Shown: positions 1-8,596, counted from the stretch's first letter. The stretch is DNA of 44,992 nucleotides from CAYRGQ01 sp964444885 (GCA_964444885.1 CAYUIZ010000010.1:1-44992), one strand, 5' to 3'. The notes: generated by a model not told the origin, from the letters alone. Program-made: numbers and translations.

Positions 1-2
1 GC

Positions 3-77
3 GGCCGGGAATGCACCGAAGCGGCCTACAAGCACTTGGGCAAGAGCAATTATCCAAAAGGGAACACGTTGTTTTGA
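3..77 (+). CDS. C-terminal end of an unidentified protein (partial)
   Basis: An open frame enters from the left edge and ends at TGA 75-77. The last residues (…AAYKHLGKSNYPKGNTLF) read like a natural soluble C-terminus, and the next gene starts 37 bases later on the same strand. Only about 24 residues are visible, so no family can be given. Another frame also stays open over most of this stretch, so the reading is tentative. Confidence 0.4.
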   Translation, partial: GRECTEAAYKHLGKSNYPKGNTLF

Positions 78-114
78 GTTTTTTGTTTAGTTTTATCGGT
101 TGAAATCTATACGC

Positions 115-864
115 ATGGCCAACAAATACTTTCTCGGTTTTCTGCTTATTATGTTGCTCCCCATGGTGAGCTTGTCCCAAGGAGGGTTTATTCCCTATTA
201 CCCGTGGAGTGCCTCGGTGAATGTGGGTGCAAACCGGTTTATCAGCCTTTCGGAGGATCTAAAGGAAAATCGAGTGCCCGGAATGAGCGCCTCCCTGCGC
301 TTATCTCGCTTCGTGATACACCACGGTGTTGAACTGGGTGCAGAGCTGCAAACAGGGCTGTTGAAGGCGGATAACGAAGAAGTTGATTTGTCGGCCTTGA
401 AGTTCGCAAAGAACAGGTATTTCTTAGGTACAGTCGGGGTGCGGGTGTATCCCGCCCAGTTTTTCCAGACCGAGTATGACCTTAGGGTTGAACACCGCGC
501 GTCCATGGGAAAGAAGATTTTAAACCGGGCGTATCTGGGAATTAGTGCCGGGAGGATGTACAACCGGCAATTGGACGTGGATAAGGAGTATGCGGACAAT
601 GGAGCGGTCGGCCCAAGCGTACCTATTCAGACCAATTTCTCTAGCATTCCAAGCGGATATACCACTGTCGGTTCAGCAAATATCGGATTTAACATGCCAG
701 TCTCCAGCCTGAATCCCCGTGACCTAGACATGGCCATCTGGTCGCTGAATTTCAATGCACAGTTCAATGGAGGGATTGGCAGTGAAAGTATCATTGACGG
801 GTGGGCAGACAACTCATTTGACTTATTTGGCGTCTATTCCATCGGGCTACACGTCGCGTTTTGA
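115..864 (+). CDS. small outer-membrane beta-barrel protein, paralogue A
   Basis: A 249-residue protein. The N-terminus starting MANKYFLGFLLIMLLPMV is a signal peptide ending near the Ser-Gln of LSQGG. The remainder alternates polar and hydrophobic residues as in short beta-strands and ends in Phe (IGLHVAF), typical of an outer-membrane barrel. ATG 115 is preferred over TTG 100 because it places the signal peptide correctly. The protein aligns along its length with the gene at 2948-3682: shared features include VGAN, R..IxxGVE.Q.G.L.A, ..FFQ, a K/RIL..AY.G stretch and a DxFGV.S.G final strand. Ligand and function are unknown. Confidence 0.7.
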   Translation: MANKYFLGFLLIMLLPMVSLSQGGFIPYYPWSASVNVGANRFISLSEDLKENRVPGMSASLRLSRFVIHHGVELGAELQTGLLKADNEEVDLSALKFAKNRYFLGTVGVRVYPAQFFQTEYDLRVEHRASMGKKILNRAYLGISAGRMYNRQLDVDKEYADNGAVGPSVPIQTNFSSIPSGYTTVGSANIGFNMPVSSLNPRDLDMAIWSLNFNAQFNGGIGSESIIDGWADNSFDLFGVYSIGLHVAF

Positions 865-935
865 TCGTCGACCATCAACCGATAAACCTAAATAAACAAC
901 CATTTATAGGCTGCCTGTCTCCTTTTGGGAGCCTA

Positions 936-1675
936 ATGACTCTCATTTGGATGAGTGCGTGTGTGGGGCCACATCGAAGCTACTACCCGCAGACCCAGAC
1001 GTACCACGAAGAAAACTTGACCATAAACCGGACCGTTTCGTTAGAAGATGTGCGGATTGTCGGCTATAACCGCTGCGGACGCCAGCGAACGGTCAACTTA
1101 ATATAGGACCAGGAAGAAGAGTTTGCGAATAACATTAGAAAGGCAATCGTCGACAATTTTCATCGCAATAGACTGTTCGCTCTGACGCACGAAAATGATT
1201 CTACATCCCATATTATTTCGTCCGTAGAAATACAGGATCTGAAACTTTTAAACAAACTGAACACATTTGGGAAAGTGTGGGTCTACACCGCGCTGCCTGC
1301 CTACGCATATGGTTTATGGGCTACAATGACGGTGGCTAAAAACGGGAGATACGGCTCCTTATCCAGCACCGACAAAGCGCTGCTGTTTTCCAGTCTCGGA
1401 TCCTTGCTGTGGGTAACGACCCCTTTACTTTTCAATACGGGCTCGACCGAAATTAGTTTTACCCTTTTACTTAAAAACCACGAGAGAGGCAGTGGTCAAT
1501 TGGTCGGGACATACCGTAGCGACTATATGTTTAAACAGAAGCATAGAGGAGGGGATACCAAAAAAACGTTGTTGCCGAAATCGATGACGCTTTCGATGAG
1601 ACGTTACGTATTGTGCGGCAGAAAATCCGCCAAGATGCTGCGTTATACAATGCTCCATTGAAAACAGAGCCATAA
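936..1675 (+). pseudogene. disrupted lipoprotein gene (in-frame TAG plus frameshift)
   Basis: The reading frame starts MTLIWMSAC, a short lipoprotein-type leader, and is interrupted by TAG at 1104-1106. The same frame then continues open as DQEEEFANNIRKAIVDNF and includes a hydrophobic part near 1280-1440. At a run of seven A (1560-1566) the sensible frame changes: the adjacent frame gives VVAEIDDAFDETLRIVRQKI and ends at TAA 1673-1675, which a one-base loss in the A run would explain. Both sides of each lesion look protein-like, so this is one former gene of about 245 residues. The start is uncertain; TTG 861, overlapping the end of the upstream gene, is another option. Given the draft sequence, either lesion could be a sequencing error. 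No family was recognised. Confidence 0.6.
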
Positions 1676-1690
1676 TAGTCCATTTTTTGG

Positions 1691-2710
1691 TTATTGAATG
1701 CTATGGCGATGGTCGAAAAGGAGGATTCGATAATCTTCAAAGTTGTCGAATTTTTTCTCAGAACTTTGGCCGACCCTCGGAACAAGCACAATCGTCAGGT
1801 AGAGACCAGTAACCTTTTCAGGATCTAATTCCAGAATGAATTGGGAAACCAGTTCCTCTTGTACGTGCGCTCGATTCTTTAATGCAATTTCAAGATGTCG
1901 TAGTTCATAAGTGTCTGCGGGATCCGTTATTGCAGACTCAAAATATACAAACCCACTCTGGTAAGCTATAGCATCCTGTGGGCTATCTTTGCTGAAATCT
2001 AGAATGGTCTCCCACGCCCCGCTATGCGGTTCGAGGGGTGCGGTTACTTTATTATCCCCTTCTTCACCGCCTTCGCCCCCTTCGCTTGCTGTCTCTTCAC
2101 TGTCATTTTCGTCTTCTTTTTCTTCTGCGATTGACACCGTTCGGGCTTGGATATGGTATTCGGGATAATGAGATAAACTATTAGGTTCTTTTTGCACGAT
2201 CATTCTAATTCCAAAATGCGTGTCGTCCTTTGCCTTTTCAAAGGTGTCCTCTAACACTAGCACAGCGTAGGTAACGTCATTATTCTGTGCATTACCATTT
2301 TCATCACTTGCTCCAGTGTTATTCTCATTATCATCGTCTCTGTCAAGTTCCTCCAAAACGAGTAAAGAGTGTATTTTACCACGGGCCAGGTTGACCTTTT
2401 CGTCGTTGAAAACCTTTAGTTCTCCTGCAAGATGGTCTACATATTGCATCAACCGATTGCGCTCGAACGAAACTTTTAATATATCCCCTTCCCATCCTTC
2501 TTTTCCGATGGACTCTGAACTGAGAATGTCGTTTCCTTGCAAATCTTTTAATTCCAAGGAGGCAATAGCATTAGAAGCGGTTCTCAAATACGCATAGGAA
2601 GCCACACCTCGTTGAGACAGCAACTCCCCCGCCGGGTCATAGCGCTTGCATGCAGTAAACGATGATATGCCGATAACCAGCAAGATGGGAAGCAAAAATT
2701 TGTACTTCAT
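1691..2710 (-). CDS. lipoprotein of unknown function with an acidic linker
   Basis: A 339-residue protein. MKYKFLLPILLVIGISSFTAC is a clear lipoprotein signal with Cys at residue 21, so the product should be anchored in an envelope membrane. ATG 2710 is chosen over the 10-codon longer form because it starts the signal directly. Two acidic low-complexity tracts are visible: an Asp/Glu/Asn stretch about one third of the way along and a Glu/Gly/Asp stretch near residues 205-230. The end converges on the broken lipoprotein gene with only 15 bases between. A TAATTTTG element (minus strand, 2738-2745) lies about 25 bases upstream of the start. No known domain was recognised. Confidence 0.7.
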   Translation of the reverse strand: MKYKFLLPILLVIGISSFTACKRYDPAGELLSQRGVASYAYLRTASNAIASLELKDLQGNDILSSESIGKEGWEGDILKVSFERNRLMQYVDHLAGELKVFNDEKVNLARGKIHSLLVLEELDRDDDNENNTGASDENGNAQNNDVTYAVLVLEDTFEKAKDDTHFGIRMIVQKEPNSLSHYPEYHIQARTVSIAEEKEDENDSEETASEGGEGGEEGDNKVTAPLEPHSGAWETILDFSKDSPQDAIAYQSGFVYFESAITDPADTYELRHLEIALKNRAHVQEELVSQFILELDPEKVTGLYLTIVLVPRVGQSSEKKFDNFEDYRILLFDHRHSIQ

Positions 2711-2737
2711 TTGGTAATAGTTTTGGCCGTAATCGAA

Positions 2738-2745
2738 CAAAATTA
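2738..2745 (-). promoter_or_regulatory. Bacteroidetes -7 element for the acidic-linker lipoprotein
   Basis: Read on the minus strand this is TAATTTTG, an exact match to TAnnTTTG. It would place a transcript start about 24 bases before ATG 2710. A -33 TTTG element is not evident. Confidence 0.45.
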
Positions 2746-2947
2746 CGTTATTTTTTCGAGTTCCTAGCGCCTGGACTGGAATTTGTAGCTGGACGGCGAT
2801 AAGCCTTGAAAAAACGAGGTGCTGAATCGTCGCAAAAGCTTGATATGGACGAAAATAATGCTATTTTTACCCCCCTATTGTCAGAGTCGCGTGTTCGCCG
2901 GCTTTCATTCCGGTATAGTGACGCAATTTGCAATTATATTCCGTTTT

Positions 2948-3682
2948 ATGGTTAGACATGCATTCTTGTTGTTACTTCTTTGTGTGGCTCTTCCGTTGCT
3001 TACCTATGCGCAGTTTACGAATAACAGCAAAGTCCCCCATTACCGATACGTTCTCGCTGCGGGGGTGGGAGCGAATCAATTAGAAGGGGATTTGTCGGAT
3101 AAGCCCGTGGGGCCAAGCGCTTACGTGAGGGGCGGATACTTTATCAGGCACGGAATCCAGGCAGGCGTTGAAGTCCAAGGCGGAATTCTGCGGGCAGCGG
3201 ATGGTGAGGCCATAGCCGGTATCGTGCGTCGAACGTTAAATCAATATTACGCGGTCATCCTCGATGCACGGGTACAGCCCTATCGCTTTTTCCAAAAAGA
3301 CCATATCCGGCGTACGGAATACCGGCATACCTTTGGCCAGCGGATTTTGCACAGCGCGTACGTTGGAGCCGGCTTGGGGGCGATGCTTAATCAGCAGTGG
3401 AATGGGAAGCGGCCAGCGGGTATCGAAGATGATGAGCCAAACGACCACTATGGGAAAGACCAAAGCGTGAGTTTGTTTTTGTCGACTAGTCTCGGGTTTG
3501 AGGTGCCGCTGCACAGGCTGCGGCCTTTCTTGCAGGATTCGTTTATTTGGAGCGTAGTAGTCAACGGCCAAGCCAATTTCGCTTTTGATGACGAAGTGGA
3601 CGGTTACAGCGGCCAATATCCGAAAAATACGAGCAAAGACGTGTTTGGCGTACTGAGCGTCGGCGTCAACCTGCGGTTCTAA
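2948..3682 (+). CDS. small outer-membrane beta-barrel protein, paralogue B
   Basis: A 244-residue protein with a signal peptide (MVRHAFLLLLLCVALPLLTYAQ, cleavage after the Ala-Gln region) and a strand-rich body ending in Phe (VGVNLRF). The frame is open 43 codons further upstream, but that extension lacks signal-peptide character, so ATG 2948 is used. It is a paralogue of the gene at 115-864, with the same order of motifs and the same DVFGV.SVG final strand. The two copies are separated by two lipoprotein genes, so they are not in simple tandem. The last 17 bases overlap the end of the convergent gene at 3666-4238. Confidence 0.72.
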   Translation: MVRHAFLLLLLCVALPLLTYAQFTNNSKVPHYRYVLAAGVGANQLEGDLSDKPVGPSAYVRGGYFIRHGIQAGVEVQGGILRAADGEAIAGIVRRTLNQYYAVILDARVQPYRFFQKDHIRRTEYRHTFGQRILHSAYVGAGLGAMLNQQWNGKRPAGIEDDEPNDHYGKDQSVSLFLSTSLGFEVPLHRLRPFLQDSFIWSVVVNGQANFAFDDEVDGYSGQYPKNTSKDVFGVLSVGVNLRF

Positions 3683-4238
3683 CCCGCTTCAGCTTTTTCA
3701 AAACCCGTTTGCCGCGACTTTGCATCGCTGCGGAGCCATTTTGCAGCAGATGACGCGTTTGCGTTTCCAGTTCTTCGGCGATCCAATCGGCGTGGCTGCA
3801 GAGGTGGAACAGGATATCCAGGCAATTGACCTGCACAGCTACGGGCGTATCGGGGTCGATCAGCCAGCCGAAAACCACTTCCACCAATGCATCTTTATCT
3901 GCGGTATGTAGGAATTCCCGGTAGGATGCAGGTGCTTTCGCGTCGGTCATCCACATCAATATTTTAGTAAAATGCCGTTGGCAACTCCGGTTTTCTAAGC
4001 TGGGCAGGCTGGCCATCAGCGCGGGCAAAATCAGTACAAAGCGGTTTTCGTCATTGACAGCGATGTATTCCAGTACCCAAGCCGAACGGAAGGCAAGTTG
4101 GTCGTTCGATCGGTCGTAGCATAGTTCGTGGAGCTGTTCCAGGGAAATGGCGGGATCATTAGCCACGGCGGTGAGCTCGGCAATCATGGTTTTCCCGAAA
4201 GTCGTGTCAAAGCGCCGGATGACGTCCTGCTTGTCCAT
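3666..4238 (-). CDS. helical-repeat (HEAT-like) protein of unknown function
   Basis: A 190-residue protein with no signal peptide or membrane segment. It is rich in Leu, Ala and Glu and reads as successive amphipathic helix pairs (ELTAVANDPAISLEQLHELC, RSAWVLEYIAVNDENRF, VAVQVNCLDILFHLCSHADW), the pattern of HEAT/ARM-type solenoids that usually bind other proteins. It ends in a basic tail (RGKRVLKKLKRVRT). It overlaps the convergent barrel gene by 17 bases. The repeat assignment comes from pattern only; no specific role can be given. Confidence 0.65.
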   Translation of the reverse strand: MDKQDVIRRFDTTFGKTMIAELTAVANDPAISLEQLHELCYDRSNDQLAFRSAWVLEYIAVNDENRFVLILPALMASLPSLENRSCQRHFTKILMWMTDAKAPASYREFLHTADKDALVEVVFGWLIDPDTPVAVQVNCLDILFHLCSHADWIAEELETQTRHLLQNGSAAMQSRGKRVLKKLKRVRTAG

Positions 4239-4522
4239 TTGCGATCGTTTTCTCTATCGCGAATTAACGGAATATTCTGTATAAGTAGTGGTATTTTTGC
4301 GTACGCACAACGCACCATCGATCAGTCCGGAGGTTTTTTGTCAGCGTCTATTGAGCACAGTGTATCTATCCTGCTTAAACATTAGTAACCCATCAGCACG
4401 ATCAATAGTTACTACATTATTGAACACGAAAACTTATGATTATAATGGCTTGCAAATCAATAGTTCAACATCATTGAAATGCGTAGCTTTAATTAGATCG
4501 GTTTAACCTGTTCTACATGCGT
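4239..4522. other. AT-rich intergenic stretch
   Basis: About 280 bases between the start of the helical-repeat gene and the end of the convergently placed lipoprotein gene. Short frames of 70-85 codons exist here but lack signal peptides, families or protein-like composition. No hairpin with a T-tract and no TAnnTTTG element was seen. Confidence 0.5.
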
Positions 4523-5017
4523 TTATTCTTTGATTACGACGACGTGTTCCTCAGGGAGGTTAACCTTATGGCCGTTAAGCCAAAGGTCAGTATAGAAAAT
4601 ACTAGCAATACCGTGATGGATTCTTGCCTCGATGGTGTCCGGGGTTCTCCCCAGATATTCAATGATCGTCTTCGACAACCCGCTATTTTCCACATGGTCG
4701 CTGATAAACACCTGCAAGACGTAGAAAGGCAGGCCGTTAGCGCGTGTTGGTTGGTGAATCCTGAAATGGCCCGGTGCTATCTCAGAATTGGGGTAATATT
4801 GTTTGATTTTTTCCCCGTTGACAATGTGATAGACCGTAATGTCTCCAGCTGTGATGGCTTCGGGATATTGGGGGTCTAACAAATCTATTTCATCGTGCGT
4901 TGTGATTCGCATCTCTACACCAAGGTGGATAAAATCAGCCACAGCAGGCTCCTTTTGACAAGATAGGCAAAGCCCAATAGTACTTAAAAGTACAATACTG
5001 ATAACTGTATTATTCAT
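4523..5017 (-). CDS. small lipoprotein of unknown function
   Basis: A 164-residue protein with a lipoprotein signal peptide (MNNTVISIVLLSTIGLCLSC; lipobox Cys at residue 20). The mature part is mixed alpha/beta with no recognised domain. The start overlaps the end of the small frame at 5010-5204 by 8 bases, suggesting translational coupling and a shared message. Base composition looks lower in G+C than in the surrounding genes. Confidence 0.65.
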   Translation of the reverse strand: MNNTVISIVLLSTIGLCLSCQKEPAVADFIHLGVEMRITTHDEIDLLDPQYPEAITAGDITVYHIVNGEKIKQYYPNSEIAPGHFRIHQPTRANGLPFYVLQVFISDHVENSGLSKTIIEYLGRTPDTIEARIHHGIASIFYTDLWLNGHKVNLPEEHVVVIKE

Positions 5018-5204
5018 GTCCTGCCGTTTTAAATCGTAAACTTTCGTTTTTTTTAACTTGAATATCTGCAGCTATTTTAAGGGCACCTTCTTTCGAGACA
5101 TAAAACTCACTTATAAAAACTAAATCGTTATTGGGGTGTAAATTATCCTTATTATTACAGCTTAAATAAAAAAAGTGGGCAAAAAATGAAAAAGAAATAC
5201 GCAC
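5010..5204 (-). CDS. very small putative lipoprotein (64 residues)
   Basis: It starts at GTG 5204 and has a short hydrophobic Phe-rich leader ending FYLSC, a plausible lipobox, followed by about 48 polar residues. Its stop overlaps the start of the next lipoprotein gene, as in coupled pairs. A nearby upstream ATG lies in another frame, so a one-base error or decay at the 5' end cannot be excluded. It could also be the remnant of a larger gene. Confidence 0.4.
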   Translation of the reverse strand: MRISFSFFAHFFYLSCNNKDNLHPNNDLVFISEFYVSKEGALKIAADIQVKKNESLRFKTAGHE

Positions 5205-5381
5205 TGTCTCATAATTTCGACTATCGGATACGGTGTGTAAGAATACATGGCAACAATACGAAAAAAATCATGAAATGAAAATTCACAAAATAACGTATGG
5301 ATGACTTTTAATTAATGTAATAAAAGCATTTTTGAAAAATGTTCAGGACAATTGTCAACTAAAAAATAGTCGAGTCTACGT

Positions 5382-5768
5382 ATGACCCTTGAAGCCCGCA
5401 TCGCGCAATCCCAAACCCGCATTTTCAAAGCGGTTTTCCCCAATACGACCAACCATTACGATACGCTGTATGGCGGCACGGCTATGGCCTTGATGGATGA
5501 GGTGGCTTTTATCGCCGGCACGCGATTCTGCCGCAAGCGGCTGGTCACCGTATCTTCGGACCGTATCGACTTCAATCGGCCCATTCCGGCGGGCACCATC
5601 ATCGAACTAGTTGGCACCGTTATACATGTAGGGCGGACCAGCCTCAAGATAGAGGTGGAAATCTACGTGGAGCAGATGTATCATGATGAGCGCCAGCTCG
5701 CCATCAAAGGTACGTTTACGTTTGTCGCAATCGACGAGCACAAAAATCCGATTCCCGTGCTGTCTTAG
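5382..5768 (+). CDS. acyl-CoA thioesterase, hotdog fold (YciA/ACOT type)
   Basis: A 128-residue cytoplasmic enzyme predicted to hydrolyse acyl-CoA thioesters. The family signature is visible: N..H..TLYGGTAMALMDE near residues 21-40, with the Asp-Glu (39-40) in the position of the catalytic acid, then a V(S/T)..RIDF..PI..G..IEL strand pair around residues 56-77 that forms the central hotdog sheet. The length matches single-domain members. It appears monocistronic: an AT-rich gap precedes it and a hairpin follows. The chain-length preference cannot be read from the sequence. Confidence 0.88.
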   Translation: MTLEARIAQSQTRIFKAVFPNTTNHYDTLYGGTAMALMDEVAFIAGTRFCRKRLVTVSSDRIDFNRPIPAGTIIELVGTVIHVGRTSLKIEVEIYVEQMYHDERQLAIKGTFTFVAIDEHKNPIPVLS

Positions 5769-5794
5769 CCTCACGTTCGACTCCAATAACAAAA

Positions 5795-5817
5795 CAGCCA
5801 GCGCAAAGCGCTGGCTG
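5795..5817 (-). terminator. rho-independent terminator between convergent genes
   Basis: Arms CAGCCAGCGC (5795-5804) and GCGCTGGCTG (5808-5817) pair perfectly over 10 bases around a 3-base loop. On the minus strand a T-rich tail (TTTTGTTATT) follows, so it mainly serves the gene at 5843-6580. The plus-strand side lacks a T-run. Confidence 0.75.
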
Positions 5818-5842
5818 CCCCGATGTTAACATTTTACTGTTC

Positions 5843-6580
5843 CTATCTAGCCTTGCTCCAGACTTCGTAAAGCGGTTCGCCTGACGAATTGAGTCCTGAG
5901 TGATGCCAATGCCCGTCTACGAGCTTGCCGTCAAATTGCAAGGAAGCACCCACGCGGTCGTTATTGCGCGAGAAAAACTCGATGTTTTCGGTGTACTTGC
6001 CATCGGAAAAGGTGAAGTTACCGCCACCTGTTCCCGAGAATACACCGGTCTTGATGTTGACCGCGACCCACTGAAAACGCGTGCCGGTCAGGATTTTGTA
6101 CGTCCGGCGATCACCGGGCGCATGGTCGGCCGCTATCTTGGCATCAGCGCCCCGGCCCGTCATATACCAAACACCCGCCAGCGGGTTGTCGTTATTGTCC
6201 AGGCGGCGCCATTCCGCACTCGTGCCGGACAGGTCGGTGGAAAGGGTATTGCCTACATTAGCCTTGAATGTGGTGGTCTGGCCCACCCATGTGCTTATTG
6301 GCGTTTCGGCCGCGGCTTTTTCGGTATCCCATTCCCACGTGATGGCAAGCTGGCCATTGTTGAATGCATAGGTACCGCCCCGCGTGGCGATGAATTTCTT
6401 GTTCTTCACGTCGAACGTGCTGTGGGAAACGAGGCCGTCAACAAAAACTGCCGTTTGCTCGACATCGCCGGATTTAGTGTGCCAGGCTCCCGCAATAGCA
6501 TCTGATTGGGCGTGGGCTAGCGACACCACTGTGCTGGCACATACCGCCAACAAGAGGGAGAAAATGAATGGTCGTTTCAT
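5843..6580 (-). CDS. secreted protein with two related beta-rich halves
   Basis: A 245-residue protein with a signal peptide ending AHAQ near residue 25. The two halves resemble each other: each has a (L)AG.W…G motif (IAGAWHTKSG and LAGVWYMTGR), a long beta-strand segment, a GG.Y/F.F..G repeat (GGTYAFNNGQ; GGNFTFSDGK), and a closing W..L/S segment. This suggests a duplicated lipocalin-like or similar beta-barrel unit. It is a type of hypothetical exported protein seen in Bacteroidetes; the ligand is unknown. It lies 69 bases downstream of the glycosyltransferase gene on the same strand. Confidence 0.65.
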   Translation of the reverse strand: MKRPFIFSLLLAVCASTVVSLAHAQSDAIAGAWHTKSGDVEQTAVFVDGLVSHSTFDVKNKKFIATRGGTYAFNNGQLAITWEWDTEKAAAETPISTWVGQTTTFKANVGNTLSTDLSGTSAEWRRLDNNDNPLAGVWYMTGRGADAKIAADHAPGDRRTYKILTGTRFQWVAVNIKTGVFSGTGGGNFTFSDGKYTENIEFFSRNNDRVGASLQFDGKLVDGHWHHSGLNSSGEPLYEVWSKAR

Positions 6581-6649
6581 GGTCTGAGTAGTTGGTTTAA
6601 AACTGATAAACTAATATAGGCATAAATTGTTCGCAATATCACGCTTATT

Positions 6650-7681
6650 TTACATAAATTTTCGGGGCGGAAGCTTGTCAAACGTCTTTTTGCCCCCCGC
6701 AAAAAATGCCCACGCTATACTGCCGCGATACAGGCCGGTAGGTTTGCCCGTATGGGCTACCAGCTGCTTTCTCTTTTGTTCCGTCTTAAAAAAAGAATAA
6801 AAAAACGACTGGTGCGAACGGCTGACGGCCCACGCGTCCTTGAATTTGCCTTTTGCCAGAAACTGGAAAATCGCGGCCAAGTCGATCCATAACCGGCAGA
6901 AGACGGACAGTGCGCCCTGTACGGGGGGCAGGTTTTTCTGCAAGGTGAACAGGCTGTTGCGAAAATTGAGGTATGTCTTGTTCGGGTTTGACGGGGCTAG
7001 CGTACCGCCGCCCACATGGTAAACTTCCGCGTCTGGGCAATAGCCGATCGTGTAGCCCCGGCGCTGGAGCCGCCAGCAAAGGTCAATTTCTTCCATGTGC
7101 GCGAAGTAGTCACTGTCAAACCCGCCGGCTTCCAGCCAGCACTGTCGCTTGATAAACAGAGCTGCGCCGCTGGCCCAGAATACCTCCCGCGCGTCGTCGT
7201 ACTGGCCGCGGTCCGCTTCGACCTGGTGCATAACGCGCCCCCGGCAAAAAGGGAACCCGAACCGGTCGATAAAGCCGCCCGCCGCACCGGCGTATTCAAA
7301 AAGCCGTCGATCGTGGTAAGCTTTGATCTTGGGCTGGGCCGCCGCCATATTGGGATTGGCCTCCAGATAGCGGATAATCGGGTCGATCCAACCCGGCGAC
7401 ACTTCCACATCCGAGTTCAGCAACGCGTAATAATCCGCATCCACATGCTTCAACACGGCGTTGTAGCCGCCCGCATAGCCCAGGTTTTCCGTGTTTTGGA
7501 TAATTTTGATCTGGGGGAAGGTCGCCCGTACGTATTCCACCGACCCATCCGTCGAATGGTTGTCGCCTACGACAATTTCCAGGTTGGCGTACGTGCTGTT
7601 ATAAACAGACAGGAGGAACTTTTCCAGAAAGAACCTGCCATTCCAGTTTAATATGACGACTGCTACCTTAGGCGTTTTCAT
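6650..7681 (-). CDS. family 2 glycosyltransferase
   Basis: A 343-residue GT-A glycosyltransferase. The N-terminal VAVVILNWNG, GDNHSTDGS and LLNSDVEVSPGW (the DXD-like metal/nucleotide site, near residues 89-101) are diagnostic, and a C-terminal EEIDLCWRLQRRGY segment matches the ED-containing acceptor motif of rhamnosyltransferase-like GT2 members. It probably adds a sugar to a cell-surface glycan; donor and acceptor are not deducible. Its start overlaps the end of the upstream acyltransferase gene by 14 bases, so both are probably translated from one message, which hints at work on a lipid-linked or outer-membrane glycan. Confidence 0.88.
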   Translation of the reverse strand: MKTPKVAVVILNWNGRFFLEKFLLSVYNSTYANLEIVVGDNHSTDGSVEYVRATFPQIKIIQNTENLGYAGGYNAVLKHVDADYYALLNSDVEVSPGWIDPIIRYLEANPNMAAAQPKIKAYHDRRLFEYAGAAGGFIDRFGFPFCRGRVMHQVEADRGQYDDAREVFWASGAALFIKRQCWLEAGGFDSDYFAHMEEIDLCWRLQRRGYTIGYCPDAEVYHVGGGTLAPSNPNKTYLNFRNSLFTLQKNLPPVQGALSVFCRLWIDLAAIFQFLAKGKFKDAWAVSRSHQSFFYSFFKTEQKRKQLVAHTGKPTGLYRGSIAWAFFAGGKKTFDKLPPRKFM

Positions 7682-8549
7682 GCGTTGTTGGTTTCCATTT
7701 CCACCGTTTGTGCGACCATAGCCACAGCTCCGGCCTGTTGCGTATAATCTTCTCCATATGCCGCGTGTAGCGCGTTGTGATCTCGTCGGTGGCGGGTACG
7801 GCCGCCGGGTCTTCCACGATCGTACTGAATCGGCACGTATAGTGCCCGCGTTTCACCCGGTCTACCTCGCAATACACCACCGGAAATCCCGTCATCTTTG
7901 CGATCCGCTCTACCCCGTTATAAACCGGCGTGTACGTGCCCAAAAAGTCCAGTGCCGTGTAGGCGTCCTTGCGCCCCGGAGTTTGGTCGGCTACAAACAT
8001 GCTGATATGGGGCTGGTGGCGCATGCCCGCAATTTTGCGAAGCGTTTGTTTCATTGGCACGAGAATAGCCCCGAAACGGCCCCTAATCCGGTTATACACT
8101 TCCTGGAAGTTTTTGTCGGTCAGTGGTTTGTAAATAATCAGTACCGGATCGTCCATCATCAGGCAAAGCCCGTGAATGCCCAGTTCCCAATTGCCGTAAT
8201 GCGCGGTGACGCCGATTACGCTCTTTCCCTGCTTCAGGTGCCGGGTCACCTCCTCCGGGTTCAGCATGTGCATGCGCTTTCGGGTTTCCGCGGGCGACAA
8301 TGTCCGCATCTTGATCGATTCGACCATGATGTCCGGCAAGAACCGGTAATATTTATAGGCGATGCGGCGGCGCTCCTTATCGGTTTTTTCGGGAAACACC
8401 CGCAGGAGATTATCGTACACCACCCGCCGCCGGTACCGGAACACATAATACAGCAGGACGAACAGGGCATCGGACAGGCGGTACAGCACCCAAAATGGGA
8501 GCAAGGAGGCCAAATAAATGAATAATGACGGTAATACCGATTTCCGCAT
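7668..8549 (-). CDS. LpxL/HtrB-type lysophospholipid or lipid A acyltransferase
   Basis: A 293-residue inner-membrane acyltransferase. The N-terminal hydrophobic segment (SLFIYLASLLPFWVLYRL) is the membrane anchor, and the catalytic H-x4-E motif is visible as AHYGNWE (His117, Glu122). Downstream blocks I.YKPL.....V..R.RFG and PHISMFVADQTPG also fit the family, which transfers a secondary acyl chain to Kdo-lipid A; some Bacteroidetes members act on other aminolipids instead. ATG 8549 is used rather than GTG 8567. It is the first gene of an overlapping pair with the GT2 gene. Confidence 0.88.
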   Translation of the reverse strand: MRKSVLPSLFIYLASLLPFWVLYRLSDALFVLLYYVFRYRRRVVYDNLLRVFPEKTDKERRRIAYKYYRFLPDIMVESIKMRTLSPAETRKRMHMLNPEEVTRHLKQGKSVIGVTAHYGNWELGIHGLCLMMDDPVLIIYKPLTDKNFQEVYNRIRGRFGAILVPMKQTLRKIAGMRHQPHISMFVADQTPGRKDAYTALDFLGTYTPVYNGVERIAKMTGFPVVYCEVDRVKRGHYTCRFSTIVEDPAAVPATDEITTRYTRHMEKIIRNRPELWLWSHKRWKWKPTTHENA

Positions 8550-8596
8550 AGATCGTTCTGAAAACACCGCTTTGGGGTGTAGCCCGCAAATATCCC

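Noticed and set aside
4288..4506. Short frames in the AT-rich region
   Set aside because: No signal peptide, no family match and no promoter; probably chance frames.
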